Assembly (NCBI RefSeq): GCF_009742725.1
Contig: NZ_WPHG01000002.1
Span: 806,001-870,000, forward strand
DNA length: 64,000 bases
Reading direction: 5' to 3'
Source of the DNA: Nitratireductor arenosus
Lineage (GTDB): Bacteria > Pseudomonadota > Alphaproteobacteria > Rhizobiales > Rhizobiaceae
The translations under genes were made by a program, and so were the position numbers. The notes beneath the pieces were generated by a model. It did not search any database, had not been told where the DNA came from, and worked only from the letters and a program-made list of their open reading frames with translations. Below, piece after piece: positions 33,170 to 41,595 of the stretch; position 1 is the first letter of the stretch; the number at the start of each line of letters is the position of its first letter.

Positions 33170-33448
33170 ATGAAACGTCGTCTGATGATGGCATTGCCGC
33201 TGCTGTTGCTCGGCGGAATTGCGGGCGCCGCGGAGCGAACGGTCGTTCTGGACATCGCCAATATGTATTGCGCCGCGTGCCCTCACATCGTCCGCTCGGC
33301 CCTCATGCGGGTGGACGGCGTTCTGGATGTTTCCGTTTCGCCAGATGAACGAACCGCGACCGTCGTTTATGACGACCGGCATGCGCAAATCGAAATCTTT
33401 ACTGCGGCGAGCGCCAACGCTGGATACCCCGCAACCGAGAGGCGTTGA
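33170..33448 (+). CDS. merP: Periplasmic mercury-binding protein (MerP-like)
   Basis: A 92-residue heavy-metal-associated domain protein with a signal peptide (LPLLLLGGIAGAA). The metal motif is MYCAACP with Cys34 and Cys37, matching the GMTCxxC loop of MerP. The ferredoxin-like fold sequence VRSALMRVDGVLDVSVSPDERTATVVYDD follows. It passes Hg(II) to MerT. A perfect Shine-Dalgarno AAAGGAGGTCC at 33157-33167 precedes ATG, one of the strongest in the window. Confidence 0.9.
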   Translation: MKRRLMMALPLLLLGGIAGAAERTVVLDIANMYCAACPHIVRSALMRVDGVLDVSVSPDERTATVVYDDRHAQIEIFTAASANAGYPATERR

Positions 33449-33449
33449 C

Positions 33450-33668
33450 ATGGTTTTGGCCACGTTGCGCCGTTTCTCGACCCTGACATGCCCGCATTGC
33501 GGTTTTTCCGAACGCCGCCAAATGCCGATCGACGCGTGCGCGTTTTTCCACGAATGTGGCGGCTGCAAACAGTTGCTGCGCCCGCTTGACGGCGATTGTT
33601 GCGTGTTCTGCTCCTATGGGAGCGAGCCATGTCCGCCGGTCCAGGCAGGGGAGGCGAAGGGCCGGTAG
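33450..33668 (+). CDS. GDCCVxC domain protein, cysteine form
   Basis: A 72-residue protein with nine cysteines: Cys14, 17, 30, 36, 39, 50, 51, 54 and 61. The block DGDCCVFCSYGSEPCPP identifies the GDCCVxC family, some members of which carry selenocysteine. All positions here are ordinary Cys codons (TGC or TGT). The start is one base after the merP stop region, with GAGAGG upstream, so it is the third gene of the mer operon. It probably binds Hg(II) or another soft metal in the cytoplasm. Role unproven. Confidence 0.85.
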   Translation: MVLATLRRFSTLTCPHCGFSERRQMPIDACAFFHECGGCKQLLRPLDGDCCVFCSYGSEPCPPVQAGEAKGR

Positions 33669-33986
33669 CCGGCTGCCGCCCTGTGTCGGACAAGAGCGGC
33701 TTGCCGGCCTGTGGCCCGCTATGGATTGGAACGTGGTACGAGGCAGTATTGTTCAGTTACACGAACCGGGCCGAAATTGCCTTCCATCGAGGTTTTGCGA
33801 CGCGGACCTAACCATAGAGCATTTCCGACGTGGACGGCTTTTCCGCCCCGGCCCGTCGGGCGAGCCCGATAAACCAGACCTCACCGTCGAAGCCGTTGCC
33901 CGATAGTCCTATCGCGCTACGGACTTCTCCTTGCCGGAACGAAAATCCATTCCATCTAACCGCTTCCATCTTAAAGATGGACGGCT
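33669..33986. other. 318-base stretch without a recognisable gene
   Basis: Between the GDCCVxC gene and icd I see no convincing gene. Frames of 70 to 116 codons exist, but none has a known motif, an SD sequence or family-like composition. Its composition is less GC-rich than the flanks. A short inverted repeat lies at its right end. It may be remnant sequence from acquisition of the mer island. Confidence 0.5.
33965..33981. repeat. Short inverted repeat beyond the icd stop
   Basis: TCCATCTT, A, AAGATGGA. The 8-bp arms are perfect but the loop is one base and no T-tract follows, so a hairpin terminator is unlikely; a protein-binding dyad is as plausible. Confidence 0.4.
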
Positions 33987-35198
33987 CTAGGCCATCGCCT
34001 TTTGCAGGTTCTCGTCGATCTTGTCGAGAAAGCCGGTGGTCGACAGCCAGGGCTGGTCGGGGCCGATCAGCAGCGCCAGGTCCTTGGTCATGAAGCCGGA
34101 TTCGACGGTCTGCACACAGACCTTTTCCAGTGTCGTGGCGAAATCGGCCAGCTCGGAATTGTCGTCGAGCTTGGCGCGGTGGGCGAGCCCTCGCGTCCAG
34201 GCAAAGATCGAGGCGATCGAGTTGGTCGAGGTCTCCTCGCCCTTCTGGTGCTGGCGGTAGTGGCGGGTAACCGTGCCGTGCGCGGCCTCGGCCTCGACCG
34301 TTTGGCCGTCGGGCGTCATCAGCACCGAGGTCATCAGGCCGAGCGAGCCAAAACCCTGCGCCACGGTGTCGGACTGCACGTCGCCGTCATAGTTCTTGCA
34401 CGCCCACACATAACCGCCCGACCATTTCAGGTTGGAGGCGACCATATCGTCGATCAGCCGGTGCTCGTACCAGATCTTGGCGTCCTTGAACTTTTGCTCG
34501 AACTCGGCCTCGTAGACCTCCTGGAAGATGTCCTTGAAGCGACCGTCATAGACTTTCAGGATCGTGTTCTTGGTCGACAGATAGACCGGATAGCCGCGCT
34601 GCAGGCCGTAATTGAGCGAGGCGCGGGCGAAATCGCGGATCGAATCGTCGAGATTGTACATCGCCATGGCGATGCCGGAGGAGGGTGCGTCGAAGACCTC
34701 GTGCTCGATGGTCTCGCCGTCCTCGCCGACGAACTTGATCGTCAGCTTGCCCTTGCCAGGGAACTTGAAATCGGTCGCGCGGTACTGATCGCCGAAAGCG
34801 TGCCGGCCGACGATGACCGGCTTGGTCCAGCCCGGCACCAGGCGCGGCACGTTCTTGGCGATGATCGGCTCGCGGAAGATGACGCCGCCCAGAATGTTGC
34901 GGATCGTGCCGTTGGGCGAGCGATACATGCGCTTGAGGTCGAATTCCTCCACGCGCGCCTCGTCGGGCGTGATCGTGGCGCATTTCACGCCGACGCCGTA
35001 TTGCTTGATCGCGTTGGCCGCGTCGACCGTCACCTGGTCGTCGGTGGCGTCGCGATACTCGATCCCGAGATCGAAATATTTAAGGTCGACGTCGAGATAG
35101 GGGTGGATCAGCTTTTCCTTGATGAACTGCCAGATGATGCGGGTCATCTCGTCGCCGTCGAGTTCGACGACGGGGTTGTCCACCTTGATCTTCGCCAT
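33987..35198 (-). CDS. icd: NADP-dependent isocitrate dehydrogenase
   Basis: A 403-residue cytoplasmic dimeric enzyme of the eukaryote-like class common in alphaproteobacteria. It decarboxylates isocitrate to 2-oxoglutarate in the TCA cycle, giving NADPH. Recognisable blocks are [21 protein letters not shown] at the N-terminus, [42 protein letters not shown] and [12 protein letters not shown]. Length matches the family. It is transcribed alone, and the next gene upstream is divergent. Confidence 0.97.
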   Translation of the reverse strand: MAKIKVDNPVVELDGDEMTRIIWQFIKEKLIHPYLDVDLKYFDLGIEYRDATDDQVTVDAANAIKQYGVGVKCATITPDEARVEEFDLKRMYRSPNGTIRNILGGVIFREPIIAKNVPRLVPGWTKPVIVGRHAFGDQYRATDFKFPGKGKLTIKFVGEDGETIEHEVFDAPSSGIAMAMYNLDDSIRDFARASLNYGLQRGYPVYLSTKNTILKVYDGRFKDIFQEVYEAEFEQKFKDAKIWYEHRLIDDMVASNLKWSGGYVWACKNYDGDVQSDTVAQGFGSLGLMTSVLMTPDGQTVEAEAAHGTVTRHYRQHQKGEETSTNSIASIFAWTRGLAHRAKLDDNSELADFATTLEKVCVQTVESGFMTKDLALLIGPDQPWLSTTGFLDKIDENLQKAMA

Positions 35199-35365
35199 GG
35201 AAAGTCCTCGTTTTCTGGGATTGGCGGTCAGTTGGCCGCCTGTGTCGGAAAGGGGTCGCGGCCCCTATATCAAAGCGCCTGCGCACGCGCAAACGCGCCA
35301 AAGTCTAACTTGCCATTGCCGGGACGCGCGCCCACGTTGTGCCTGTCCGTCATGCGGAGGTGAAG

Positions 35366-36271
35366 GTGAGCCAGACACGGTTTTTCGAGTTCGACGCCGG
35401 CGATGTGCGACTTCATTGCGCCGAAATGGGCGAGCGTGGCCGGCCGCTGATCGTTTGCCTGCACGGCTTTCCCGAATATTGGGCTGCGTGGCGCAACGTG
35501 ATGGGCGAGCTGGCGGCGCGTTATCACGTTGTCGCCCCCGACCAGCGCGGTTTCAACCTGTCGTCCAAGCCTGACGGCGTGGAGGCCTACCGGGTGCGCA
35601 ACATGGTGGCCGATCTCGACCGGCTGGCTGCGGCGCTGTCGCCAACGCGCCGATTCGTGCTTGCCGGCCACGACTGGGGCGCGTCGGTCGCCTATGCCTA
35701 CGCCTTTTTACGGCCCGAGCGGCTCAGCCATCTGGTGATCGCCAACGGCGTTCACCCCGCAGCCTTCCAGCGGGCGATCTTCGAGGATGACGGCCAGCGC
35801 GCGGCAAGCCAGTATATCAATACCTTGCGCGCGCCCGGCGCGGAGGAACGCATGGCGGCCGACACTTATCGCCGGACCTTGAAGATGATCGCCGGCTTTT
35901 CCACCACGCGCTGGATGACGCCGGCGCAGGAGCGCGCCTATGTCGCCGCCTGGTCGCAACCGGGCGCGATGACGGCGATGCTGAACTGGTATCGCGCCTC
36001 GCCGATCGTCGTGCCGGAACCGGGAGCGCCGGCGCCCGACAGCCTGATCCTGTCCCTGCCCGACGAGGCGATGCGGGTCGCCGTGCCGCATCTGGTGCTC
36101 TGGGGCGAAGCGGACGAGGCGCTGCGGCCGGCCTGCCTCGACGGGCTGGCGCGTTACGCCGACACGGTTGTCGTGAAGTGCGCGGCCGATTGCGGCCACT
36201 GGATCCTGCATGAGAGGCCCGGCTGGGTGGCTGGTGAGATCACGAAATTCCTGTCGGCGGGCGCGGCCTGA
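35366..36271 (+). CDS. Alpha/beta hydrolase, epoxide-hydrolase-like
   Basis: A 301-residue alpha/beta hydrolase. The oxyanion motif LHGFPEYW and the nucleophile motif AGHDWGAS have Asp (residue 103) rather than Ser as nucleophile, which marks the epoxide hydrolase / haloalkane or fluoroacetate dehalogenase branch. The catalytic His is in DCGHWILHERP. GTG at 35366 follows GGAGG; an upstream GTG at 35339 lacks an SD sequence. It opens epoxides or displaces halogens on unknown substrates. Divergent from icd. Confidence 0.85.
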   Translation: MSQTRFFEFDAGDVRLHCAEMGERGRPLIVCLHGFPEYWAAWRNVMGELAARYHVVAPDQRGFNLSSKPDGVEAYRVRNMVADLDRLAAALSPTRRFVLAGHDWGASVAYAYAFLRPERLSHLVIANGVHPAAFQRAIFEDDGQRAASQYINTLRAPGAEERMAADTYRRTLKMIAGFSTTRWMTPAQERAYVAAWSQPGAMTAMLNWYRASPIVVPEPGAPAPDSLILSLPDEAMRVAVPHLVLWGEADEALRPACLDGLARYADTVVVKCAADCGHWILHERPGWVAGEITKFLSAGAA

Positions 36272-36293
36272 GGCCGATCCCGGTCGGAAACAG

Positions 36294-36629
36294 CTATTTT
36301 TTCGCCTTGGGCGGCAGCGCGCCGACAAAACGCGTTGCAACCGCGATCCATTCGCTGATCGTTTGGTCGTCGGCGAGGCCGGTCTGCGACACGATCACGA
36401 ATCCCTTCATCGGTCGGCCGGTAAAATCCATCGGCCGGGCGCCGGGCCGCGACAGGGCGTCGGCCTCCTGCTCGGGCCCGACGCGGAACATGGCGTCGCC
36501 GCCCTTCATCGTTCCGCACAGCATATGGCCGTTCAAGGTGAAGCAGATGCCGCCGAACATGCGGATTTCGCCGGTATTGGGATCGTCGGCAATCAGGGCG
36601 CGCACCCGCTCGGCGAGGACCGTGGTCAT
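36294..36629 (-). CDS. TfoX/Sxy N-terminal domain protein
   Basis: A 111-residue stand-alone TfoX N-terminal domain. The core RMFGGICFTLNGHMLCGTMKGGDAMFRVGPE is typical. In gammaproteobacteria the domain takes part in competence control; in alphaproteobacteria single-domain copies are common and have no known role. It converges with the hydrolase gene. Confidence 0.85.
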   Translation of the reverse strand: MTTVLAERVRALIADDPNTGEIRMFGGICFTLNGHMLCGTMKGGDAMFRVGPEQEADALSRPGARPMDFTGRPMKGFVIVSQTGLADDQTISEWIAVATRFVGALPPKAKK

Positions 36630-36733
36630 GGCGGAGTTCCTCGAAACGCTTCTCTTTGCCGGACGAATATGGCAGGGACGCTGCGCGCGCGCAATTTGAC
36701 CGATATTTCAACCCAGAAACGGGGCCCGAAACC

Positions 36734-37564
36734 ATGGCCGACGACAATCGCGACAGGCCGCTGATCGCCGAGGGACCGGTCGTCATCCTTGTCGAGCCGC
36801 AGCTTGGCGAAAATATCGGCATGGTGGCCCGCGCGATGGCCAATTTCGGCCTGGCGGAGCTGCGCCTGGTCAATCCGCGCGACGGATGGCCGAGTGACAA
36901 GGCGCGGGCGGCGGCAAGCCGGGCCGACCATGTCATCGAGCGCACCACGGTTCATGCCACCACCGAGGATGCGATTGCCGATCTCGGCTTCGTCTACGCC
37001 ACCACGGCCAGGGCACGGGACGGGTTCAAGCCGGTTCGTGCGCCAGTGGAGGCCGCGCGCGTCCTGCGAACGCGTTTTCGCGCCGGCCAGCGGACCGGCA
37101 TCTTGTTCGGTCGCGAGAAATTCGGACTGTCGAACGAGGAAGTGTCGCTCGCCGATGAGATCGTCACCTTTCCGGTCAATCCGGCCTTTTCGTCGCTCAA
37201 CATCGCTCAGGCGGTGCTGCTGATGTCGTATGAATGGATGAAGTCGGGTCTGGCCAGCGAGGCGCAAACCGCGTTTTGCGGCCCGCAGATGGAGCCGGCG
37301 CAAAAGCAGACCCTGCACAGTTTCCTCGATCATCTGGAAGACGCGCTGGCGGCGCGCGGCTATTTCCGGCCGGCGGAAAAGCGGCCCAAAATGGTGTCGA
37401 ACCTGCGTTCCGTCCTGACCCGGCCGGCCTTCACCGACGCCGAGATCAAACTGTTGCGCGGCGTCATCTCCTCGCTTGAAAGATATTCGCCGACCGAGCC
37501 GCGCGGCGCGGGCGCGCCGGCGCAGCGGACGCGCGGGGCGAAGAGCGAGAACGACGATGGCTGA
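36734..37564 (+). CDS. SPOUT-class RNA 2'-O-methyltransferase, TrmJ-like
   Basis: A 276-residue methyltransferase. The AdoMet knot motifs are [53 protein letters not shown] and [15 protein letters not shown]. This matches TrmJ, which methylates position 32 of tRNAs. A helical C-terminal extension contains [19 protein letters not shown] at 36734 is chosen as the family start. Its end overlaps murI by eight bases. Confidence 0.92.
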   Translation: MADDNRDRPLIAEGPVVILVEPQLGENIGMVARAMANFGLAELRLVNPRDGWPSDKARAAASRADHVIERTTVHATTEDAIADLGFVYATTARARDGFKPVRAPVEAARVLRTRFRAGQRTGILFGREKFGLSNEEVSLADEIVTFPVNPAFSSLNIAQAVLLMSYEWMKSGLASEAQTAFCGPQMEPAQKQTLHSFLDHLEDALAARGYFRPAEKRPKMVSNLRSVLTRPAFTDAEIKLLRGVISSLERYSPTEPRGAGAPAQRTRGAKSENDDG

Positions 37565-38345
37565 GAGGCCCGTCCTGGTGTTCGATTCGGGCATTGGCGG
37601 GCTGACGGTGCTGCGCGAGGCGCGCGTGCTGATGCCCGACCGGCGTTTCGTTTACGTCGCCGACGATGCGGCGTTTCCCTACGGAAATTGGGAGGAACGG
37701 GCGCTGAAAACCCATATTGTCGGGTTATTCGGCCGATTTTTGGCCAGATTCGATCCCGAAATTTCGGTTATTGCCTGCAATACCGCCTCGACGCTGGCGA
37801 TCGACGCCCTGCGCAAAGCCTATCCCAGGCGCCGCTTCGTCGGCACCGTACCGGCGATCAAGCCGGCGGCGGAGCGGACACGCTCGGGCCTGGTGTCCGT
37901 TCTGGCGACGCCCGGCACGGTCAAGCGCCAATATACGCGTGACCTGATCACGCAATGGGCCTCGAAATGCCATGTGCGGCTCGTCGGCAGCGTCGGGCTC
38001 GCCGCCCTTGCCGAAACCTATCTGCGGCAGGGTTTCGTCGACGAGGAGGCCGTGCGGGCCGAAATCGCGCCCTGTTTCGTTGAGATGGACGGGCGGCGCA
38101 CAGACATTGTCGTGCTCGCCTGTACGCATTACCCGTTTCTGGCAAACCGCATGCGCAAGACCGCGCCATGGCCGGTCGACTGGATCGACCCGGCCGAGGC
38201 GATCGCCCGGCGCGCCTTTTCCCTGCTGGGCCCTGGCGAGGGCGCCGCGGTCCCGGCCGGGCCGGATCCTGCCGTCTTCACCGCCGCCGAACCGGACCCG
38301 GCGATCCGCCGGCTGATCCAGGGTTTCGGACTGGCGCTGATCTAA
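37557..38345 (+). CDS. murI: Glutamate racemase
   Basis: A 262-residue cofactor-independent racemase making D-glutamate for peptidoglycan. The two catalytic cysteines are in VIACNTAS and VLACTHYPF, and the N-terminal [11 protein letters not shown] is intact. ATG at 37557 overlaps the methyltransferase stop by eight bases. Length is standard. Confidence 0.96.
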   Translation: MAERPVLVFDSGIGGLTVLREARVLMPDRRFVYVADDAAFPYGNWEERALKTHIVGLFGRFLARFDPEISVIACNTASTLAIDALRKAYPRRRFVGTVPAIKPAAERTRSGLVSVLATPGTVKRQYTRDLITQWASKCHVRLVGSVGLAALAETYLRQGFVDEEAVRAEIAPCFVEMDGRRTDIVVLACTHYPFLANRMRKTAPWPVDWIDPAEAIARRAFSLLGPGEGAAVPAGPDPAVFTAAEPDPAIRRLIQGFGLALI

Positions 38346-38418
38346 GGCGTTTCCAGCCGCTTCGGGAACCGGGCGGGCGATGCGGGCATTGTCCTTCCGC
38401 AGCAGAAGGAGACATATC

Positions 38419-38604
38419 ATGCCGGCGACATCGAAGGCACAGCAGAAGGCGGCGGGCGCGGCACTGGCCGCTAAGCGCGGCGAGATTTCCCCCGGCGAAT
38501 TGGTCGGGGCATCGAAGGAGATGTTCGACACTATGAGCGAAGCCGAGCTGGAAGAACTCGCCTCGACTTCCCGCAAGGGTCTGCCCGACAAGAAGGGCGA
38601 TTGA
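38419..38604 (+). CDS. DUF3008 family small protein
   Basis: A 61-residue basic/acidic protein starting MPATSKAQQKAAGAALAAKRGE, which is the DUF3008 signature, and ending in a charged KGLPDKKGD tail. It is likely helical and cytoplasmic. A strong AGAAGGAGA precedes ATG at 38419. Function is unknown; homologues are sometimes stress-induced. Confidence 0.85.
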   Translation: MPATSKAQQKAAGAALAAKRGEISPGELVGASKEMFDTMSEAELEELASTSRKGLPDKKGD

Positions 38605-38682
38605 GCGCGCCCGTCTTCGGCCCGATCGGCATCGCGATGATCAAATGAATGCCACATTCCCCGCCGATAGTGGCCACCGTTC

Positions 38683-38699
38683 GAACCGTATCGCGGTTC
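38683..38699. repeat. Inverted repeat upstream of the SH3 gene (1)
   Basis: GAACCG, five bases, CGGTTC. Perfect 6-bp arms about 105 bases before the predicted start of the SH3 protein; possible operator or hairpin. Confidence 0.4.
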
Positions 38700-38709
38700 C
38701 AACGACGAA

Positions 38710-38726
38710 CGTCTCGCAACGAGACG
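38710..38726. repeat. Inverted repeat upstream of the SH3 gene (2)
   Basis: CGTCTCG, CAA, CGAGACG. Perfect 7-bp arms, only ten bases from the previous repeat, suggesting a paired regulatory site. Confidence 0.45.
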
Positions 38727-38802
38727 CGGGCAAATGCCAGACTGGCGGGGGCGCACGATGATCACCGCAGGAGCGGTGGTAATCTCGCGTGGAGGCCGGA
38801 GA

Positions 38803-39768
38803 GTGACGCGTTATACTGTGAACAAGACCGACACGGGCGGACGCTTTGCGTCGTCGCCATTTGACGAACCGATCACCGTATTCCAGACCCAGCCCGCCCT
38901 TGGCAGGCCGAAAGGGGTCGCGCTGCCGGCGCTGTTTGTCACCGTCGTGGTGGGCGCCGGGCTTGCCATCGGCATTATCGCGATGTCGGGCGAGCCGACA
39001 TCGGCGGGCACCGGCGCGGCGCCCCAGAAACTGGCGCTGGCAAGTCTGGAAGCGGAACCGGAGCTGATTCCGAACAATGGCGGGACTGGCGCGTCGTCGA
39101 AAGACGAGGCCGATGACGGCCCCGCAGCGACTAAGGACGGTGCCGGAGAAAAAACGGGGGCTGGTGAGCCGGAGACCGTGGCGGCAGTCGTGGCCTCGAC
39201 CGGCGAGGAACCGCTTTCGAAGGACAATCCGCGCTGGGCCGCCATGGGCGGAAGCGTTGCCGCCAAGGCGGCGGTCGCCGTACTTGCCGGAAAGGACGAT
39301 GGCGCGGCCAAGGTTTCCGCGCCCGATACGCTCGCCTATGTGTCGGATGCCACCAAACCCGCCTTGATGCGCAAGCCGGGCACGGGCGACGGGGCGGTCG
39401 AAACGGAGGCGCAGAAGGCCACCGACACCACCAAGCCGTCCGAAGCTGCGCTCGATGCCGATCCGGCCGCAACCCCGGCCGCACAGGGCACGGGCCGTAT
39501 CACCACCGCCGTCAATATGCGTCGCGGCCCCGACAATGGCGCCGGGATAGTTTCGGTTATCCCGGCCGGGGCCAAGGTTGGTATCGTCAAGTGCCGGGTC
39601 TGGTGCCAGGTCGTGCATGACGGGCGCACGGGCTATGTGTTCAAACGTTTCGTGCGCCAGCATGCCGCGGCGTCGGCGACGTCGAAAAAGAGCGCGGCCG
39701 CGCCGCAGGCCGCTGCGGAAACCTCCGAACTCGCCACGCTCAAATCGATCCATCGCGGCGGTCGTTGA
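38803..39768 (+). CDS. Membrane-anchored SH3-domain protein with a long disordered linker
   Basis: A 321-residue protein. One membrane segment near residues 41-60 (LPALFVTVVVGAGLAIGII) anchors it. About 170 residues of Ala/Gly/Glu/Lys-rich low-complexity sequence follow, then a bacterial SH3 domain (TAVNMRRGPDNGAGIVSVIPAGAKVGIVKCRVWCQVVHDGRTGYVFKRFV) near the end. The layout suggests the linker crosses the periplasm so that the SH3 domain can bind the cell wall. GTG at 38803 follows GGAGG by seven bases; earlier in-frame starts add up to 23 residues. Confidence 0.8.
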   Translation: MTRYTVNKTDTGGRFASSPFDEPITVFQTQPALGRPKGVALPALFVTVVVGAGLAIGIIAMSGEPTSAGTGAAPQKLALASLEAEPELIPNNGGTGASSKDEADDGPAATKDGAGEKTGAGEPETVAAVVASTGEEPLSKDNPRWAAMGGSVAAKAAVAVLAGKDDGAAKVSAPDTLAYVSDATKPALMRKPGTGDGAVETEAQKATDTTKPSEAALDADPAATPAAQGTGRITTAVNMRRGPDNGAGIVSVIPAGAKVGIVKCRVWCQVVHDGRTGYVFKRFVRQHAAASATSKKSAAAPQAAAETSELATLKSIHRGGR

Positions 39769-39793
39769 CTTTTTACGGCCGATCGCCTAGCTA
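39765..39793 (+). promoter_or_regulatory. Candidate rpsD promoter
   Basis: TTGACT (39765-39770), 17 bases, TAGCTA (39788-39793). It overlaps the stop of the SH3 gene. Transcription would start near 39800, right at a hairpin with a T-tract. The -10 is only fair. Confidence 0.4.
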
Positions 39794-39800
39794 GCCGCAG

Positions 39801-39826
39801 CACCGGTTCGTCAGAGCCGGTGTTTT
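39801..39826 (+). terminator. Intrinsic terminator after the SH3 gene
   Basis: CACCGGTTC, loop GTCA, GAGCCGGTG (nine pairs including one G-U) and then TTTT. It is well placed 32 bases past the stop codon. If the promoter above is real, this hairpin would instead be at the 5' end of the rpsD leader. Confidence 0.7.
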
Positions 39827-39967
39827 CAATGACGTGTCCCGTGGGTCTCTTCGCTCTAGCGTGCGCAAGAACCCTGTCAGGCTCCGAAACAGGGGGCCAG
39901 AGGAGGGCGCGTTTCCTTCGCCCGGACGGTCTGCGTTCCGGGTAGTGATGATGTGAAAGGAAATGCG
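39827..39967 (+). promoter_or_regulatory. Structured 5' leader of rpsD
   Basis: The leader holds further hairpins: CCCTGT/ACAGGG with an 11-base loop, and CCCGGA/TCCGGG with a 10-base loop. S4 represses its own mRNA in other bacteria by binding leader structures, so autoregulation is plausible. No match to a known S4 leader family could be confirmed by eye. Confidence 0.4.
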
Positions 39968-40585
39968 ATGAGCAAACGCGAATCGTCCAAATACAAGCTC
40001 GACCGCCGTCTCGGCGAAAACATCTGGGGCCGTCCGAAATCGCCGGTCAACCGCCGCGAATACGGACCCGGCCAGCACGGCCAGCGCCGCAAGGGCAAGC
40101 TTTCGGATTTCGGCATCCAGCTGCGCGCCAAGCAGAAGCTCAAGGGTCATTACGGCGATATTTCCGAAAAGCAGTTCCACCGAATTTATGACGAGGCCAA
40201 TCGCCGCAAGGGCGATACCTCGGAAAACCTGATCGGTCTTCTGGAGTCGCGGCTCGATGCGGTGGTCTACCGGGCCAAGTTCGTGCCGACGATCTTCGCC
40301 GCGCGCCAGTTTGTCAATCACGGCCATATCAAGGTGAACGGCCGGCGGGTCAATATCCCGTCCTACCGCTGCCGTCCCGGCGATGTGATCGAGGTGCGCG
40401 AGAAGTCGCGCGAGCTCGTCATGGTGCTGGAAGCCGTGCAGCTCGCCGAGCGTGACGTGCCGGAATATGTGGAGGCCGACCACTCCAAGATGAAAGCCAC
40501 CTTTACCCGCGTTCCGCAGCTCGCCGACGTGCCCTACGCGGTGCAGATGGAACCCAATCTGGTGGTCGAGTTCTACTCGCGCTGA
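39968..40585 (+). CDS. rpsD: 30S ribosomal protein S4
   Basis: A 205-residue primary-binding protein of the small subunit, nucleating assembly of the 16S 5' domain. The N-terminal domain reads [14 protein letters not shown] and [18 protein letters not shown]; the S4 RNA-binding domain is near residues 95-155 ([41 protein letters not shown]). The zinc-binding cysteines seen in some S4 forms are absent. GAAAGGAAAT precedes ATG. It stands alone, as in other alphaproteobacteria. Confidence 0.98.
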   Translation: MSKRESSKYKLDRRLGENIWGRPKSPVNRREYGPGQHGQRRKGKLSDFGIQLRAKQKLKGHYGDISEKQFHRIYDEANRRKGDTSENLIGLLESRLDAVVYRAKFVPTIFAARQFVNHGHIKVNGRRVNIPSYRCRPGDVIEVREKSRELVMVLEAVQLAERDVPEYVEADHSKMKATFTRVPQLADVPYAVQMEPNLVVEFYSR

Positions 40586-40610
40586 TTTTTCATCGGAACC
40601 GCATGTGAAA

Positions 40611-40636
40611 GGCCGCCGCTCTGGCGGCCTTTTCTT
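40611..40636 (+). terminator. Intrinsic terminator of rpsD
   Basis: GGCCGCC, loop GCTCT, GGCGGCC and then TTTTCTT: a perfect 7-bp GC stem with a T-tract, 26 bases past the stop. Confidence 0.9.
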
Positions 40637-40701
40637 TGGGCGGCAGGTCGGATAGTCAAAACCACCATGCAGACGAGCGGAAAAGGGGGGTGGATCGGCC
40701 G

Positions 40702-41595
40702 ATGACCGTGATCGCGCGAATGCCCGACGCCGGCGGCGAGGGCTGCCACCCGTTGTTTCGCGAGGTGCCGTCCTCGGTCGAGTTCAACAAGCTGCGCAAG
40801 CGGCTGTTGCGGCATATGCGCCAGGCGATCGACGATTTCGCCATGGCGCGCGCCGGCGAGCGCTGGCTGGTCGCGCTGTCGGGCGGCAAGGATTCCTACG
40901 GGCTGTTGGCGTTGTTGCTCGATCTGAAATGGCGCGGCCTGCTGCCGGTCGAACTCCTGGCCTGCAATCTCGACCAGGGGCAGCCCAATTTCCCCAAACA
41001 TGTGCTGCCCGACTATCTGTCGTCGATCGGGGTTGCCCACCGGATCGAATACCAGGACACCTATTCGGTCGTCACCGACAAGATCGCCGAGAACAGCACC
41101 TATTGCGCCTTGTGCTCGCGCCTCAGGCGCGGCCACCTTTACCGGATCGCGCGCGAGGAGGGCTGCCAGGCGCTGGTGCTGGGACACCACCGCGAGGACA
41201 TTTTGGAGACGTTCCTGATGAACTTCTTCCATGGCGGCCGGCTGGCGGCCATGCCGCCCAAGCTCGTCAACGACGAGGGCGATCTGTTCGTTCTGCGGCC
41301 GCTCAGCTATTGCGCCGAGGCCGACCTGGCACGGTTCGCCGAGGCGATGGCCTTTCCGATCATCCCCTGCGACCTGTGCGGCAGCCAGGAGGGGCTGCAG
41401 CGCAACGCCATGAAGGCAATGCTCGACGACATCGAACAGCGCATGCCCGGCCGCAAGGATACGATGATCCGCGCGCTCACCCATGTGCGGCCGTCGCATC
41501 TTCTGGACCGCGACTTGTTCGACTTTACTGGGCTGGATATCCAGGAGCGACCGGTTCCGATGGGAACCGGTTCGTCGCTCACACCGGCGGGTTGA
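40702..41595 (+). CDS. ttcA: tRNA 2-thiocytidine(32) biosynthesis protein
   Basis: A 297-residue Fe-S ATP-pyrophosphatase that thiolates cytidine 32 of certain tRNAs. The PP-loop is [10 protein letters not shown]. Conserved cysteines for the cluster lie in [11 protein letters not shown] and [10 protein letters not shown], and [20 protein letters not shown] is the other family block. ATG at 40702 matches the family start. Its last 17 bases overlap the convergent MFS gene. Confidence 0.94.
   Translation: MTVIARMPDAGGEGCHPLFREVPSSVEFNKLRKRLLRHMRQAIDDFAMARAGERWLVALSGGKDSYGLLALLLDLKWRGLLPVELLACNLDQGQPNFPKHVLPDYLSSIGVAHRIEYQDTYSVVTDKIAENSTYCALCSRLRRGHLYRIAREEGCQALVLGHHREDILETFLMNFFHGGRLAAMPPKLVNDEGDLFVLRPLSYCAEADLARFAEAMAFPIIPCDLCGSQEGLQRNAMKAMLDDIEQRMPGRKDTMIRALTHVRPSHLLDRDLFDFTGLDIQERPVPMGTGSSLTPAG

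Noticed and set aside
33450-33668. Selenoprotein
   Set aside because: The family includes selenocysteine forms, but all nine positions here are TGC or TGT codons and no in-frame TGA occurs before the stop.
33965-33981. Intrinsic terminator of icd
   Set aside because: The inverted repeat has a one-base loop and no T-tract in either direction.
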